From Sebastes aleutianus (Eukaryota; Chordata; Actinopteri; Perciformes; Sebastidae), in contig CAKAKS010000001.1 in assembly GCA_916700875.1 (NCBI GenBank), forward strand, positions 12,215,741 to 12,279,740: a stretch of 64,000 nucleotides of DNA, in the 5' to 3' direction. How positions within the stretch are numbered: the first letter of the stretch is position 1; each line of letters opens with the position of its first letter. The notes beneath the pieces are model-generated. The model was not told the DNA's origin. It saw only the letters and a list, made by a program, of their open reading frames with translations, and searched no databases. The position numbers were made by a program, and so were the translations under genes. Below, piece after piece: positions 1-11,811 of this stretch.

Positions 1-2095
1 TAACGGGGAGATTATGTATGACATCGCTGGTGGCAACACGGGAGACGTGTTTGGCATTTTTCCAGACGGGCAGTTGTACATCAAAGCAGAGCTGGACCGA
101 GAGATACAAGACAGATATAACTTAGTGGTTGTGGCCAGAGACCGGGCTGTGGAGCCACTAAGTGCCACTGTCAATGTCAGCGTGATTCTAGATGACGTTA
201 ACGATAACCGTCCCCTCTTCAACAGCACCAATTATGTGTTTCATTTCGAGGAAGAGCAGAAGAGGGGATCGCTGGCTGGGCATATTTTTGCCGAGGATAA
301 GGACTTTGGCCCAAACAGTGAGGTCAGATATACATTTGAGACTCCGCAGCCCAACTTTGAGCTGAACGCCATCACGGGGGAGTTGACCAGCACGCTGCAG
401 TTTGATCGTGAGTTGCTCATGAGACAAAGGGGCGCCGCCGTGTTCAGCTTCGTGGTCGTCTCGTCGGACCAGGGTCTCCCCAAGCCCCTCAGAGACCAGG
501 CCAAAGTGCAAGTTTACATTCAAGACATCAACGACAACGCACCTAAATTCACCAAAGACATTTACCAGGCCTCCATCTCAGAGTCGGCTCTAAACATGAC
601 ACAACTGCTGCGGGTCTCCGCCTCCGATGTGGATGAGAACAAAAACGGACTGGTTCATTATCACATCGCCGAGGGCAACGAGGAAGGACAGTTCAGTATT
701 GACAGCAGCTCTGGACAGGTTACGTTAGTAGGAAAGTTGGACTATGAATCTACATCCTCCTATTCATTGAAAATCATAGCTGTTGATGCTGGAGCTGTGC
801 CCCTCTCCTCCTCCTGCATGCTTAGTATCAGCATCATGGATGAGAATGACAACTCCCCCTCCTTCCCTAAATCCTCGGTGTCTGTGGACGCCCTGGAGAA
901 CATGAGGATAGGGGAGCTGGTGGCCTCGGTGACCGCCACTGATCTAGATTCTGGTCAGAACGCCGACATAACATACAGCATCACAGCCACGAACAACCAC
1001 GGCACTTTCAGCATCAGCCCCAACACCGGCAGCATCTTTTTGGTTAAAAAGCTGGACTTTGAAACTCAGTCACTTTACAAACTCAACATCACTGCAAAAG
1101 ACAACGGCAGACCGCCCCGCTCTTCATCCATCCCTGTGGTCATTCACGTCAGGGATTTTAATGACAACCCTCCCATATTTACCCCCGGTGACATTTTCAA
1201 ATCCATCCCTGAAAATCTTCCCTTCTCAGCTTCAGTCATGACAATCACAGCTCATGACACAGATGCAGACATAAACGGGGAGCTGGAGTACTCCATTGTG
1301 CAGCAGATTCCCCGGGGAAACCACTTCAGCATTGATTCAAGCACCGGGCTCATATACACCAACAAAGAAATTGACAGGGAGTTTTCAAATCTGTTTGAGC
1401 TGACAGTCAAAGCCACTGATCAGGCAGTTCCTGTTGAATTCCGTCGCTTTGCCCTGAAAAATGTCACAATATGGGTCACAGACTTGAATGACAATGTCCC
1501 CACTTTTGTGTCCCAGAATGCCCTTGTGGCTGAGCCCAACATAGTCATCGGCTCTATCCTGACAACAGTGTTGGCCTTTGACCCCGATGAGGGGTCAAAC
1601 GGAGAAGTGGAGTATGAGCTTGTGGACGGGGACTCGGACACTTTCATCATGGACAGGTACAGCGGAGATATTCGCCTGGCCTCCCAGCTGGTACAGTCCC
1701 GACTCATGTACATCCTCACCGTGTCAGCCACCGACCACGGCACCAGCCGCAAGACCTCCAGAACCGAGCTGACCATCATCCTCCAAGGGATGGACGGGCC
1801 TGTTTTCTCCCAGCCGAAGTACATCACTATCCTCAAAGAGGGCCAGCCGCCGGGCACCAACGTCATCTCCCTGGATGCCTCCAGCCCGCGGGGCTCAGCG
1901 ACCAAAGTGGAGTATTTCATCGTGGCGGTGCGCAGTGAAGGGAAAGCCGTGGGACGCCTTTTCACCATCGGCCGCCACACTGGAGTGATACAGACGGCTG
2001 CAGAGCTGGACCGAGAGCAAGGCTCCGACCTCTACCTGGTGGATGTGTACGCCATTGAGACAGACGCCAGCCAGCCCAGAACGCAGCGTGCTGAG
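1..2095 (+). CDS. fat4: fat4, 3' part of the giant cadherin-repeat exon (partial)
   Basis: This piece of the extracellular region of FAT4 comes from a giant atypical cadherin that binds Dachsous cadherins on neighbouring cells and acts in planar polarity and growth control (family knowledge). The frame is open from base 2, so the ATG at 14 is internal and not a start. The translation carries the C-terminal part of one cadherin repeat, five full repeats and most of a further one. Calcium-binding linkers of DxNDN type lie near 191-208, 521-543, 836-855, 1151-1170 and 1481-1500. The sixth linker, near 1783-1800, reads QGMDGP and lacks the acidic residues. Blocks such as GNTGDVFGIFPDGQLYIK and VGRLFTIGRHTG match human FAT4 as I remember it, and fit the other FAT proteins less well. 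The exon ends in GAG before the donor GTTAGT at 2096, phase 0. The frame stays open to a TAA at 2330-2332, but those codons are intronic. Confidence 0.95.
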
Positions 2096-2332
2096 GTTAG
2101 TACACTGCTGACTTTTCTATTCTCCACAGGTTACTGGAAAGCCACCTTATATTGTGCTATATTGGTCTATTTGATCTGTTTGGCAGGCAGAGGGCATGCC
2201 ACTGGCATATGTAAGAGACATTTGGATGGAATAAGTGTAATGAGATCAAGATTTGAACTGGAAAAATGGAAAGTGAGACTGTCCAAGTCACACATAAAAC
2301 AGAGCCACCTATTGCATTTGTCTGCTCATTAA
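2096..2332 (+). other. open frame reading through the donor into the intron
   Basis: The frame of the large exon stays open for 78 codons past the splice donor and stops at TAA 2330-2332. The extension contains a hydrophobic run (ATLYCAILVYLICLAG, about 2141-2188) followed by basic residues (GRGH, CKRH). Possible poly(A) signals follow: ATTAAA at 2368-2373 and AATAAA at 2589-2594. This is either chance or an intron-retention or intronic-polyadenylation isoform. The sequence alone cannot decide. Confidence 0.3.
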
Positions 2333-4574
2333 TTAAATTCCTTTTTTTACACATGGCTCTGTATTATATTAAAATCCTAGTTTTCTTGGACATGAGTAAG
2401 AAGGCCTTGTTCTTTGGCTCAATAACTTTATTGTTACTGTTTCCAAAAACATAACCATAACAATTCATCTTGAATGTGCCTCCTCTAATATTTGAGCAGT
2501 CTTGGAAAGGGAAATGAGTGTTGCATGTCTTCTGCACGAGCTGCTCTCATGAACTGGAATATTCTTATCAGCGGATATGAACTGCACAAATAAAAAAAAG
2601 GACTATTTCTAATTTCCCTGCACTGTAGACATAAATCATTCAGGGCTGCTGTTTCAGGTTCAAGGCCCATGATGGTTTCCCCAGCGTCTCTAGTAGAAAT
2701 GAAAAGGAGAGTAATTCATAAGGTCTTCCTGTGCAGGTATGCATCATCAGTGCCAGTATTACTGTGAGCTGTTGAGCCTGAGGCTGTTTTGGCACTGGGG
2801 TGGTCTTGGGGTACCTTTCTATACCACAGGGAACTGCTCCACAGGCAATAAGTGACCATTAAAATTGGGTGACCTCTTAAGACTCTGTGAAAAGACGCTG
2901 AGGGCAGAGAGAGTGAAACTTAAGCTGTCCACTGAGTTTGCATTATGCGATGCACCTTTTTCAGGCTTTCCCTAAAGAAAGAGGGAGTTAAATCCTCTGA
3001 AGTGTAATGCGGGAACCCTAAACCCAGTTTTGGGTGGCTAAGGCCTAGCCGCCAGTCAAATGAAAAACAAATGTGAGTCTATATATGTTTTGGAAATTTT
3101 AACCCGGACTTGAAATGCCATATTATTACAGGCTTGGTGACATGATTGACTTTTCAGAGCAAAAACAAAAAGGTGCAAGCTTCTTCTCCTCTTAAGAAAT
3201 CTGTTTTGCATTTAAAATGATGTGAAGTTAGTTAAATTGGACGTCTTTGACTGTTGTTATTGATGCCTTTTCATCTCTTTCATATATTAAAAGTGAAATC
3301 TAATACAGCAATCAGTTATTTTGGAGACAAACACGCACATTATTGAAATCAAGGATTACTTGGCAAAATCGTGTTAGCTAAGTTAACTTAAAGGTGTGCC
3401 GGCGCCAAATGGGAATATCAAATGTTCTCTCACTTCGCCTGCAGCGAAGATGGCAATCTGCTTTCCTGCATACTCTACTTACTGTCGGGCTAATGAGAGA
3501 ATATAGTGCTTCAGTGCTCGCGTTCCCAAACCTTAAACTCTAGATTGGTTTCATGCTAAGCTTGAACTTTCTCACCCCTCGGAGAGATGACTTTACCATA
3601 CCACCTGGCTGCGGAGTCAGTCTCTCCAGTTTGAGAAGCGTGAGATCTAATAACTCGGAGGAATTCAAATGACCTTCCACATTTGGAAATGTGGGCTGGT
3701 TTTGTGCTGAAATGCAACAGGGAGTCATCTTTATAGCTGTAGGTTTAATGATGAACAGGTCATATTCATACTATTTGTATCCCCTCTGTCAACGGGATCT
3801 CAAAGGACTGTGTGGTACTATAGTGTAAACCTTCAGACTTAGACTAATGTTTTTCCAGTGCAGTGTTTATACACCAGATACCCGGTAGCAACTGGGGGAT
3901 TATTTCCACCCCTGGGGTTGTGACCCTTTCACATTCTCCATTTCCCATTCTCCCCATTGATTGGATGCATGAGGGGAAAGCTGGCATTTTTTTTCCTCTT
4001 CTATGCACCATGTGTGATGTTTTGGAAACACTCGAACAAAGAGAATTTGGCTGGACATGCGTTATCGACGCTCATGATCTTAAACAACTCTGCACCCGGC
4101 TGCTGGGCCTGCAGTTGAAAGAGCTCCTGACCTCGGCATCTTAGAGAGTTTCATTGTCAGTGATTGTTGATTAGATCTGTCACTTTTGTCTCACATCTGG
4201 GTCACGTTTGATGTGCAGTGGGCCTTAAATGATCGTATTTTGTTGCTCTACTTCAGCAGCTTTGTGTGGAATGTTATGCAAATGACTTCATTACCCAGAA
4301 ACCTTTGTGTTTTCTTCCTCTTAATAGCTGATACAGAAAAAAAATCTCTTGGCAGCAGCTTCATCCATTGTTGGTGAATCCAGATTCCATTCATAGTGTT
4401 CAGGAGGATGTTTTTTATATCACTCCAAGTTTTGATTCATCGCATCCTGCAATGTTCTCGTTTAGAGGTGGAGAGAAGCATTTCCGCTCCATAACTCATA
4501 CTGAGTAAATCCACTCTGACTTCTCTCTACGAGCTGAAACTTTCAAGTATCTGTTCCACTTTTGGCTGCAACGT
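2333..4574. other. intron segment without recognised gene
   Basis: AT-leaning intron sequence. No domain-bearing frame or named repeat was seen. A near-palindrome (ggctaaggcctagcc) lies near 3038-3052. Nothing else stands out. Confidence 0.6.
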
Positions 4575-4642
4575 AATCAGTGATGTGACAGCAGGTGTTT
4601 CCCATCAGCTGTTGAAGACAAAACACCTGCACATCACTGATT
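4575..4642. other. strong imperfect hairpin, pre-miRNA-sized
   Basis: The left arm (4575-4600, starting aatcagtgatgtg) pairs with the right arm (4621-4642, aaacacctgc plus acatcactgatt). All 22 bases of the right arm pair, with one 4-base bulge (acag) in the left arm and a 20-base loop. The total is 68 bases, the size of a microRNA precursor. I do not recognise a known miRNA seed, and the strand is undetermined. A small fold-back element remnant is the alternative. Confidence 0.45.
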
Positions 4643-4862
4643 GGGCTATGAGCAGGACTGTAATGTGCTTGAAAGCTATTAGCCTGTTAGAGAGGCTCAT
4701 GTGTTGATTTCCAAGAAGAACGATGTTTAGTTGTGGATGTTACTAGAAAAACAAGGGAACAAAGTGCAAAGGTTAAAGCCAGAAGTCACAGCAGATATTC
4801 ATTTTCACAGAGAGTCATGTATGATCAGGAAGTGATGAGGAACAGATAGACGGTTAAATCAG

Positions 4863-5423
4863 CCAGGTCGCACCGAATGGCGTATGAATGAAACGGTAAT
4901 TTGTAAGTCATTTTGTGTGGAATAACAACGCCTTTGTTGCTTTTGGCGTGTCATGTGTACACCATGTAGTCTGTACTGACTGCAATGTAAATGCATCTGC
5001 GTAAATATGCTACGCTCAGAGCTATTGATTTAGAATAAAAAGTGAGAAAGACTGCTTATGGTGGGCGGCGGGGGGAGGTGGATGGGTCCAACAAACACAG
5101 GACTTTTAAATAGGAGACTGGTGTTCGTGTCCCAAAGTGTTGAGTTATTTTGAAGTTACCTTAGTGACATTTGTGATTTGTGATTTGATTTCAGTACTTA
5201 TATTACGTTGTTTCTTTACGTATTTTACATAGTGTACATACTTATTTTAAGCCCAACCATGACGTTTTTCAGTGGTTTCGACTGTTTCACGGTAAAATGA
5301 CACGCGAAAAGGCGTTTCACAATGTTAAGACCGTGGCGCATAAATGACGCGAAAATCCTAAAATGTGTTATCATGACAAACGAAAATGTTGTGCTATTTA
5401 TACGCCTTCCCATGAGATCGGGT
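4863..5423 (+). repeat. dispersed TIR repeat, family A, copy 1
   Basis: Closely resembles 40138-40736 along its length, including ggcgtatgaatga near the start, acaccatgtagtctg, tctgcgtaaatatgctacgc, ggatgggtccaacaaacaca and cttattttaagcccaaccat. The ends are inverted with respect to each other: the left has tcgcaccgaatggcgtatgaa and the right reads, in complement, tctcatgggaaggcgtataaa. This suggests a non-autonomous DNA transposon. No transposase frame is present. Confidence 0.75.
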
Positions 5424-6445
5424 TGGTTAAATGGTGATCCAGTCTCCATAGACACTTCTCAAAAGTCCTCCAGTTTGTTTCCAATACCTTTTTGCCAAAA
5501 TATGTCTTTTTGTGACTTTTATTTGATCTCTTGGGATCTAAATAGCAGCACATTATGTAACATGTTTGTTGCTGGTATTTTCAGCTGTTTGCATTTGTCA
5601 TTTGCAACCAATAAAAGTAACTGTAATTGCTGCAAATCTGGTTTCCTACTCAAACGATTTTTGGTGGAGTACTAGAAAGAAACCTCGACTATCTCTGTAC
5701 TATTTCCCTTCATCTGCCACCTCGCATTCAATCCCTCGCGCTCCTATAGACCAGACTGCTACAACTGTTTTCTTAAACTCACTGTGAATCAAAATGAAGT
5801 GCTGTTTTTTTCGGAGAGGCCCTCAAGTGCCACATCAGTCCTTGCCCCCTCCTCTTAAAGGCATTGTTCAACCCTTGAAAGTAAACACAGTCGGAGTGTT
5901 CAACAGGCCTTCCTTTGTTTTGCCTTCCCAGATAAAGTGTTGCGCTGCCCCGGCCGTGGATCGGGAGGCTTTTGTTATTTTTCTGTCTGTGCCAGCGTCT
6001 TGCCTTGGCAGATTTAGGAGTGTGTATGGATGCCCCTGTCAGCCAGCTTTCCTCCCCTCTCCTCACCAGTGAGGAACGTACGGTAGAGCCGTCTGTGAGG
6101 TTGAAGAAAGAAAGGGTCTGGGAGGGTTCTGGTCATGTCAGACGGTGTTATTGGGAGTTGTGGGAATGAAGGAAGAGGAGGGGTGGAGGTAGACATTTTT
6201 AGGAGGGTCCTTGAAGGGCCAGACACAGGCAGCGTTGCAAGGAATCATGGGAAGGAAGAGGCGAGGGCCGGGCTCCTGGTGTTGTCCTATAAGCAGTTGG
6301 GAGCAAGAGTGCTCAGTCTGCCCGTCCAGAGCTTTAGGACATCACAGTGAGGGAATGCAGATGGCAGATATAGAAATTAGTGTTGCTATGGATGGCTGGA
6401 GCTCTGTTGTATTCATCCTCCTCTTCATTAAGCTGTATATCCAGT
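5424..6445. other. intron segment without recognised gene
   Basis: Several overlapping frames of 65-117 codons occur on both strands here, but none has domains or a codon pattern that convinces. I treat the stretch as non-coding. Confidence 0.5.
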
Positions 6446-6725
6446 AGGGCTGGGCAATATATCAATATTATATGATACAAACCTGTTTATCCCGTGCGTT
6501 AAGTTTCAGCTTCACGTTACAATCAGCTGTTCGTTTGTTTCCCGTGTTCACAGTGTTCAGTTCAGTGTAATTTCCACTGTACAAACGTAGTAGTTCTAAG
6601 CCCAACCATGCTTTTTTCCTAAACCTAAGTGGTTTGTTACCTAAACCTAAGCGGGTCTCAACGTTAAGCATGTGTTTACTGCGACCAAAAAGTGTCGCCG
6701 AGGGGTCTGACAAAGCTTCAGTATG
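6446..6725 (+). repeat. mixed repeat remnants (gggctgggcaatatatc start; family A/B core)
   Basis: Base 6446 onward (gggctgggcaatatatca) looks like the start of a dispersed sequence common in fish. From about 6562 the text switches to the core of the A/B repeat family: taagcccaaccatg, then two spaced copies of cctaaacctaag (6619-6655). Neither piece is complete. Confidence 0.5.
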
Positions 6726-7662
6726 TGACGAGTTGGGGTGAGAGTCTCTTTTGTGTCTGCTGCCTGTCTCTGGGAATCTTGTTTGTGTGTATCTCTGTGT
6801 TGTGGATCAGTCTGATTCATAAATCTTGTTGACAACGAACTTCAAAGTTTGCTTTTCTTTCTGTCTCTCTTTCATTCCCTCTTTTGCTTTCTGCGTGTTT
6901 GTGTGATGCTGAACCTCCTCCAACATGAAGGGAAATGTGATTAGGACTTCAGAGGCGGTATTGAAGTTGTGGAGACGATAGAGGCCGAGATAAAAAAACC
7001 TGTAAAGCCAGCCAGGTCAACGAGGCGGGGAGGAGAAGGTCATGTGCGGCTAGACAATCTGATACGGATGCTGGTTTTTGTGTGTGTATTTGTGTCTGAG
7101 AGTATTAATACAAATTGAAGTATTGATGACTACAGACTACAGAGAAAGGTCAAACAGTGATACTGATAGCTCCCCAAGCGCAGCATTTACTGTTCTTTGT
7201 CGAATCGAACTGAACAGAAAAAAACGAGCTTTGATTACATTGGAGTCATACACAAGCTTAGTTTTAAAATTTCATGTTCCTCAGAAGGGATGTTTTACAA
7301 CAACTGGAGGAGGAATGATGCAGAACAAACTGCCTCCCTGTGTGTTGTAATTCATGGTCCAATTGTGATTTTTTTTTGTCTCGGTGCGTTGAGAAAGGGT
7401 GGTAACAGTCCAGTCTGGCCATAACCAAGGTAATAATTCACGCAGTAATCCGCTTGGACACGCCTTTTTGAAATGGTCATCGAGGTGAGCATCTGCTCGG
7501 CCCTCCTGGTAGGTGGTCGCTCCGGGTGAACCTGTGGGCGAGCACGGTGCCGAGGAGCGCAGGTCGTCCCAGAGCGCCTGTCCAGTTTTACGAGACAATC
7601 GCCATAAAAGTTGGATAAACATTCGCTCATGCATAGATGCGTGCAAGCAAATGCTGCCAAAA

Positions 7663-7718
7663 ACACACGCACACACACACACACACACGCACACACACGC
7701 ACACACACACACACACAC
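7663..7718. repeat. (AC)n microsatellite
   Basis: An AC run of about 56 bases interrupted by three ACGC variants. Long frames called across it are artefacts of the repeat. Confidence 0.95.
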
Positions 7719-8988
7719 TGACCACAAGTTCCTTCTCAAGTGCAGGAACACTTTAAATGGTAGCCACAGTCAAAATAATTCAGTTTCATTTAGATTATTA
7801 TGATTATGCAACTGTCAAATAAGATCATTGGGATACTTGGTGATGGCTATTCTGCAGATTCAAACTGAGCCTTAATGAAGCCAGCGGTTTATGTCCTCCT
7901 TTTATTACATGAGACTGTTTGTTAGTGTTTGTCTTGTTCCATTTATTTTGTGGCACAGTGCAACTTTGTTTGGAAACGTGTAACGCAGTTACAGATGCTC
8001 ATTTCACCTCTTCAGATGAATGTTAAATATGTTAGAGCTCTTATAGCTGTAACTCTCTAAAAGTTTTAACTGTGGTTGTGTAACAAGCCGTCTCACATTT
8101 CACCGTGTTTGACTTTCTTTCTCGTCATGAAAGCAGCGACTGGCACAGCTCACGGTACGCATTTGTCAAACTCGGGGCTGAAAGGTCAGGAGCAGGGGTC
8201 ACATTGTTCTGCTGGGCCATGTTCTTTAAAGTTAAGCCAAGAGTCACATCAGTAATGAAAGAGCAAAACTAACTTTTTTTTTGGCCACAAGCCACAAAGG
8301 CTGTTAAATCCCACAATTCACCAGTCAGTTTTGGTATTTTACAAACCAGGCAGATTTTCAGAAGAGATTAAGATCTTTATACACGGCTGGTTACCTGCTC
8401 AACTGACTGAGGAGTCAGACTCATTATCCATGGCATCGTTTCTCACCAACAGGACGTTACAATATTGCGTTGCTTGCTTGTTTGTCATGTTAAGCATTTG
8501 TTTTAAATAATACTTATAATCCAAAATGTTCAAGTTTAAGACTCAATTTTGTGTAACTGTGAAAATGTCTTGCAGAGGGGTTTACAGCACTCAATGAATT
8601 ACTGGAAAGGTGCACTTGCCATTGCTGTAATGTTTGATTGAATGACTACAACCCACAATTGGTTAACTCTTCGTCTAGACTGCAAGTGTATCAGACGTGT
8701 TTTTCACTCGCACGTCTCACACAACAGATACGCTCTCATTTTAATCTATGCAGCTGTCTGTACCGGCACTGTGCAGGCGCACATTTCAGCTCCGTGGATG
8801 AAGAGGAGAAAGAGTATGTCATCAGTTTCAATACTGATACTAACATTATTTTTTAAAATAATACTTTTTCGGATACCTTACATTTTTCGTGACCAACTTT
8901 TTTGGCTTGTGACTTTTTATCAAAAAGAATTTGTTTGTGATCAGTTCAACCAAAGAGCAAGTGCAATCCAGTCGCCAGAAAACAAATG
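7719..8988. other. intron segment without recognised gene
   Basis: Ordinary AT-leaning intron. No gene or named repeat was identified. Confidence 0.5.
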
Positions 8989-9100
8989 TTGACATTGTGT
9001 GTTTCTGCAAACTACGGATATGTTGAATGACGACGTTTCTGAACCAAAAATACGTTTCACATCATCCTCGTATCACGCTTGCAGAAACGCACAATGTCAA
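8989..9100. repeat. inverted repeat, 22-base arms
   Basis: The arm at 8989-9010 (ttgacattgtgtgtttctgc, then aa) is the reverse complement of 9079-9100 with one mismatch (21 of 22). The spacer is 68 bases. A short piece resembling the A/B repeat (cctcctggttgaaagtcctg) follows at about 9111. This may be a small fold-back element or the ends of a MITE. Confidence 0.6.
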
Positions 9101-9140
9101 GCAGTTAACAGCCTCCTGGTTGAAAGTCCTGTGTCCCGCC

Positions 9141-10466
9141 TGCCCTTAGTGGACATTCTCACTTGTTATACTCATTCTGGTTTTAATCAGGGACTACAGG
9201 ATCAAAAGAGTAAGTGATGAAGATTATGTGACCAGGCATTCAATCCCGGCTTTTGGTATTGGGCAGTTTTTGATTCTGTGGACTCAGTTCTGTCTCTGTT
9301 CAATACACAAAAGTCTAGATATTGTTAGATCTAGTGAAAGTAAACTAAAGTAAAAGTACACAAAATTACCTTTGAGATTTCAATCGCATTGTCTCGGCTT
9401 TGTAGCACTCATTGTATTGTCTGCTGTGGCAAACTGAATTGTCCCGGTGTGGTAACTCCACCCTGCTGCTACTCTAAACAGGTTAAAACGAAAATTATTT
9501 ACACACACTTATTTTTAAACTTGGTTTGCCGCTAAATTATGTTTATAAAGGGAATGCACATGTATATTAAAAGAAAACTCTTTCAGCTCTGCGGCTGACT
9601 GTCCGCAGACTTTTTTTTTTTTTTCACTTTTGCCCCCTTTCTGCCTCATGCAAAGTCAATGCGAGACCTCGGGTTAGAATAATAAATGAATGTGGCCAGA
9701 GCTGTGCATGCTCCGCAGAGTTTTGCATCATCAGGTTTATTTTCACATCAGAGATACATTTCTCTTGTTCTGTGACTTTGATTGTCACGCCTCATTTGGG
9801 AGGGGTCATTCCTCTCCGTCTTAAGCACACATGCTGCGCGACTGATATAGTATTAATCTCCCACTAGGAATGCCTTTCTCGTTTTGGCGTGATCAAAAGG
9901 GAGCCGTTTACCGGTTTCTACCGGCAGGGAGGGATTTCTTCAAGTGCAATCAGACCGGTCCATCAGAAGCTGTGATCTAAAGTTTCCAAGCTTTATAGTC
10001 AGTCAGCCGCAGCAAGGTTGATTGGGAGTAGTTGAAGTGGGAATGATCAGGTATAGCTATGATTTGGGTCGTACATTTTCCCTGAGCAAAAAGAGCTACA
10101 CAGGGAAATAAATCTTTGCCTGAGTATGACTCCATCCCAGAGATTTCTTCATCACTTTTCTCTGTGCTGCTCTGACTGTGAAGGGACCATAAAATATGCC
10201 CAAGTCTGTCCAGCTTTGAAAAAAAATAATGTTCCACTACTTTCACTTGTAAAACGAAGGGAGGTAGAGAGAAAGAGGGAGAGTGGAGGGTTGATTTTGG
10301 CACACGCTCTCCGCGGTAATAATGGATCCCAGCTACAGAATGATTTGTTCTTACACGTGACTTACCGAGCTCTCTAGCATCAACAAACACTCGAACACAT
10401 CCACATGCAGAAATACACACAGCAAATTTCCATTGTTTTCGGAGCTCAAACTTGCTGCCTCATTGA

Positions 10467-10469
<3 letters not shown>
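9141..10469. other. intron segment without recognised gene
   Basis: No gene is seen. A T16 run lies near 9610-9625 and a purine-rich stretch near 10255-10295. Confidence 0.5.

Positions 10470-10497
<28 letters not shown>
10470..10497. repeat. (TC)n microsatellite
   Basis: About 14 uninterrupted TC units. Confidence 0.95.
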
Positions 10498-10676
10498 GCT
10501 TTCTGTCTTAAAAAGAAAAAGGAGCTTCTGCTCTTTTGCACATCTCACTTCTCGCTGGCCGTCCATCAACGGCACCTCCAAAGTGACATTTAGTGTGGTC
10601 ACAGATCCTCCCACCTCCAGGGACATCAAACGAGAAGGGGATGTGCGTTTCTGCAGCATATGCACTGTTCTCACGT

Positions 10677-10701
10677 GCACACACACACACACACACACAC
10701 C
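10677..10701. repeat. (CA)n microsatellite
   Basis: About 12 uninterrupted CA units. Confidence 0.95.
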
Positions 10702-10794
10702 TCATCTCCACATCTTGCGGTGAGACGAGCAACCCCGGGCAGGAAGGGGTATCTCCTACAGCCCGGACAGATAATTTAGGAGCTAGATGGGAGA

Positions 10795-10870
10795 TGGAGG
10801 GAGGAAAAAGAGGGAGGGAAGGAAGGGGGGGGGGGCAGTGAGGTTTGAGCTGGGAGCAAGGGAGGGAGGG
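10795..10870 (+). other. purine-rich tract with G-quadruplex-type motif
   Basis: An A/G-rich tract. Positions 10812-10835 contain GGGAGGG, then an 11-base G run (10825-10835), enough for four G-triplets with short loops. Further GGGAGGG blocks follow to about 10870. Confidence 0.6.
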
Positions 10871-11811
10871 CTGGAGTAGGGCTTTAGTGTCAGAGGCAGG
10901 AGACAAGCAAAGATAGACTGGCACCAGAGAGCGAGAGCCCGTGTTATTGTTATCTCCCCTCTTATTTTATGAGTTTTCCATCAGGAGATCCGCCGGAGCT
11001 CCTGCTCTGTGTGCAGCACACGTTCGTACTTTATTAAGAGGTTAACCATATTGTGATTTAGCATTTGTACAGAGCTTATTCTTTTATGTTTTCTAGTTGT
11101 GTTGTTGTGATTGCTACTTTTCAAGCTTCGCTCTGCTGTGCAGGTCTTAACTCAAAAGAAATAAGCCAAGCCACAGTCCATTTGCATCTGTTTTCAATTT
11201 TGGATTTGAAATATTTCAGCTTTCAAAATGACCCAGCGTGACTTTTCCTTCACTCCATTTCTATGCAAGTTGTTAGATTTTTAAATTCATGCACAAGTGT
11301 TAGTTGTAATTCCGCTCATGCTCTTCATTTGACAGCTTGTTGGCCTTGAAAAGTCCACTGACCCGTCTAGAGTGATCTAATGGAGTTTTCCTCTCATTAT
11401 AGTTGTTTTGTTCCTTTTGTTTTCAATTCTTTTATAACCCTTCTTTTGTGAAGAGGTAAGTATAGCTATTGTGTAGTGTTTTGTTTACCTCTAAATCCCC
11501 ATCAGCGCAGCAGTGTGCAGTTAATTTCAAAGTCATGCTGTGCAGAACAATATCGTTCAAACCCACAGAACTTTATTATTCTAGTGGAGATCCAAAAGTT
11601 TCCAAAGAAATACCGAATATATGAGGCACGATTTTTGGAAAAAGTGCATAAAACGATGTGCTAATCATCTAGAACATTCCCATGTATTGCAATAATGCAG
11701 CCATAAAAACATGCAGTCTTGGTTTTGAATATTTCACTCAGTGTAAACATCATATATCTAAGTTATACAGAATATACATGATACTGTCTAAGGGGGGATA
11801 AAAAAGAAAAC

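Noticed and set aside
1420..1980. 186-codon open frame on the - strand
   Set aside because: It lies wholly opposite fat4 coding sequence and its residues show no family. It is an antisense shadow of the cadherin repeats.
14..2332. Single-exon 772-residue protein starting at the ATG at 14 and ending at 2332
   Set aside because: The frame is open to the left of the ATG and codes for conserved cadherin residues there. Sequence after 2095 is intronic, and the natural continuation of the protein is in the exon at 55360.
6619..6655. Spaced cctaaacc words in the A/B repeats as telomere-like arrays
   Set aside because: The words are only paired, 25-30 bases apart, and embedded in a longer dispersed element, not in tandem telomeric units.
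7281..7751. 156-codon - strand frame, and overlapping frames on both strands
   Set aside because: Its N-terminal part is a Val/Cys-type dipeptide run created by the (AC)n microsatellite.
10351..10924. Overlapping 96-138-codon frames on both strands
   Set aside because: They run through TC and CA repeats and a purine tract, and composition alone explains the open frames.
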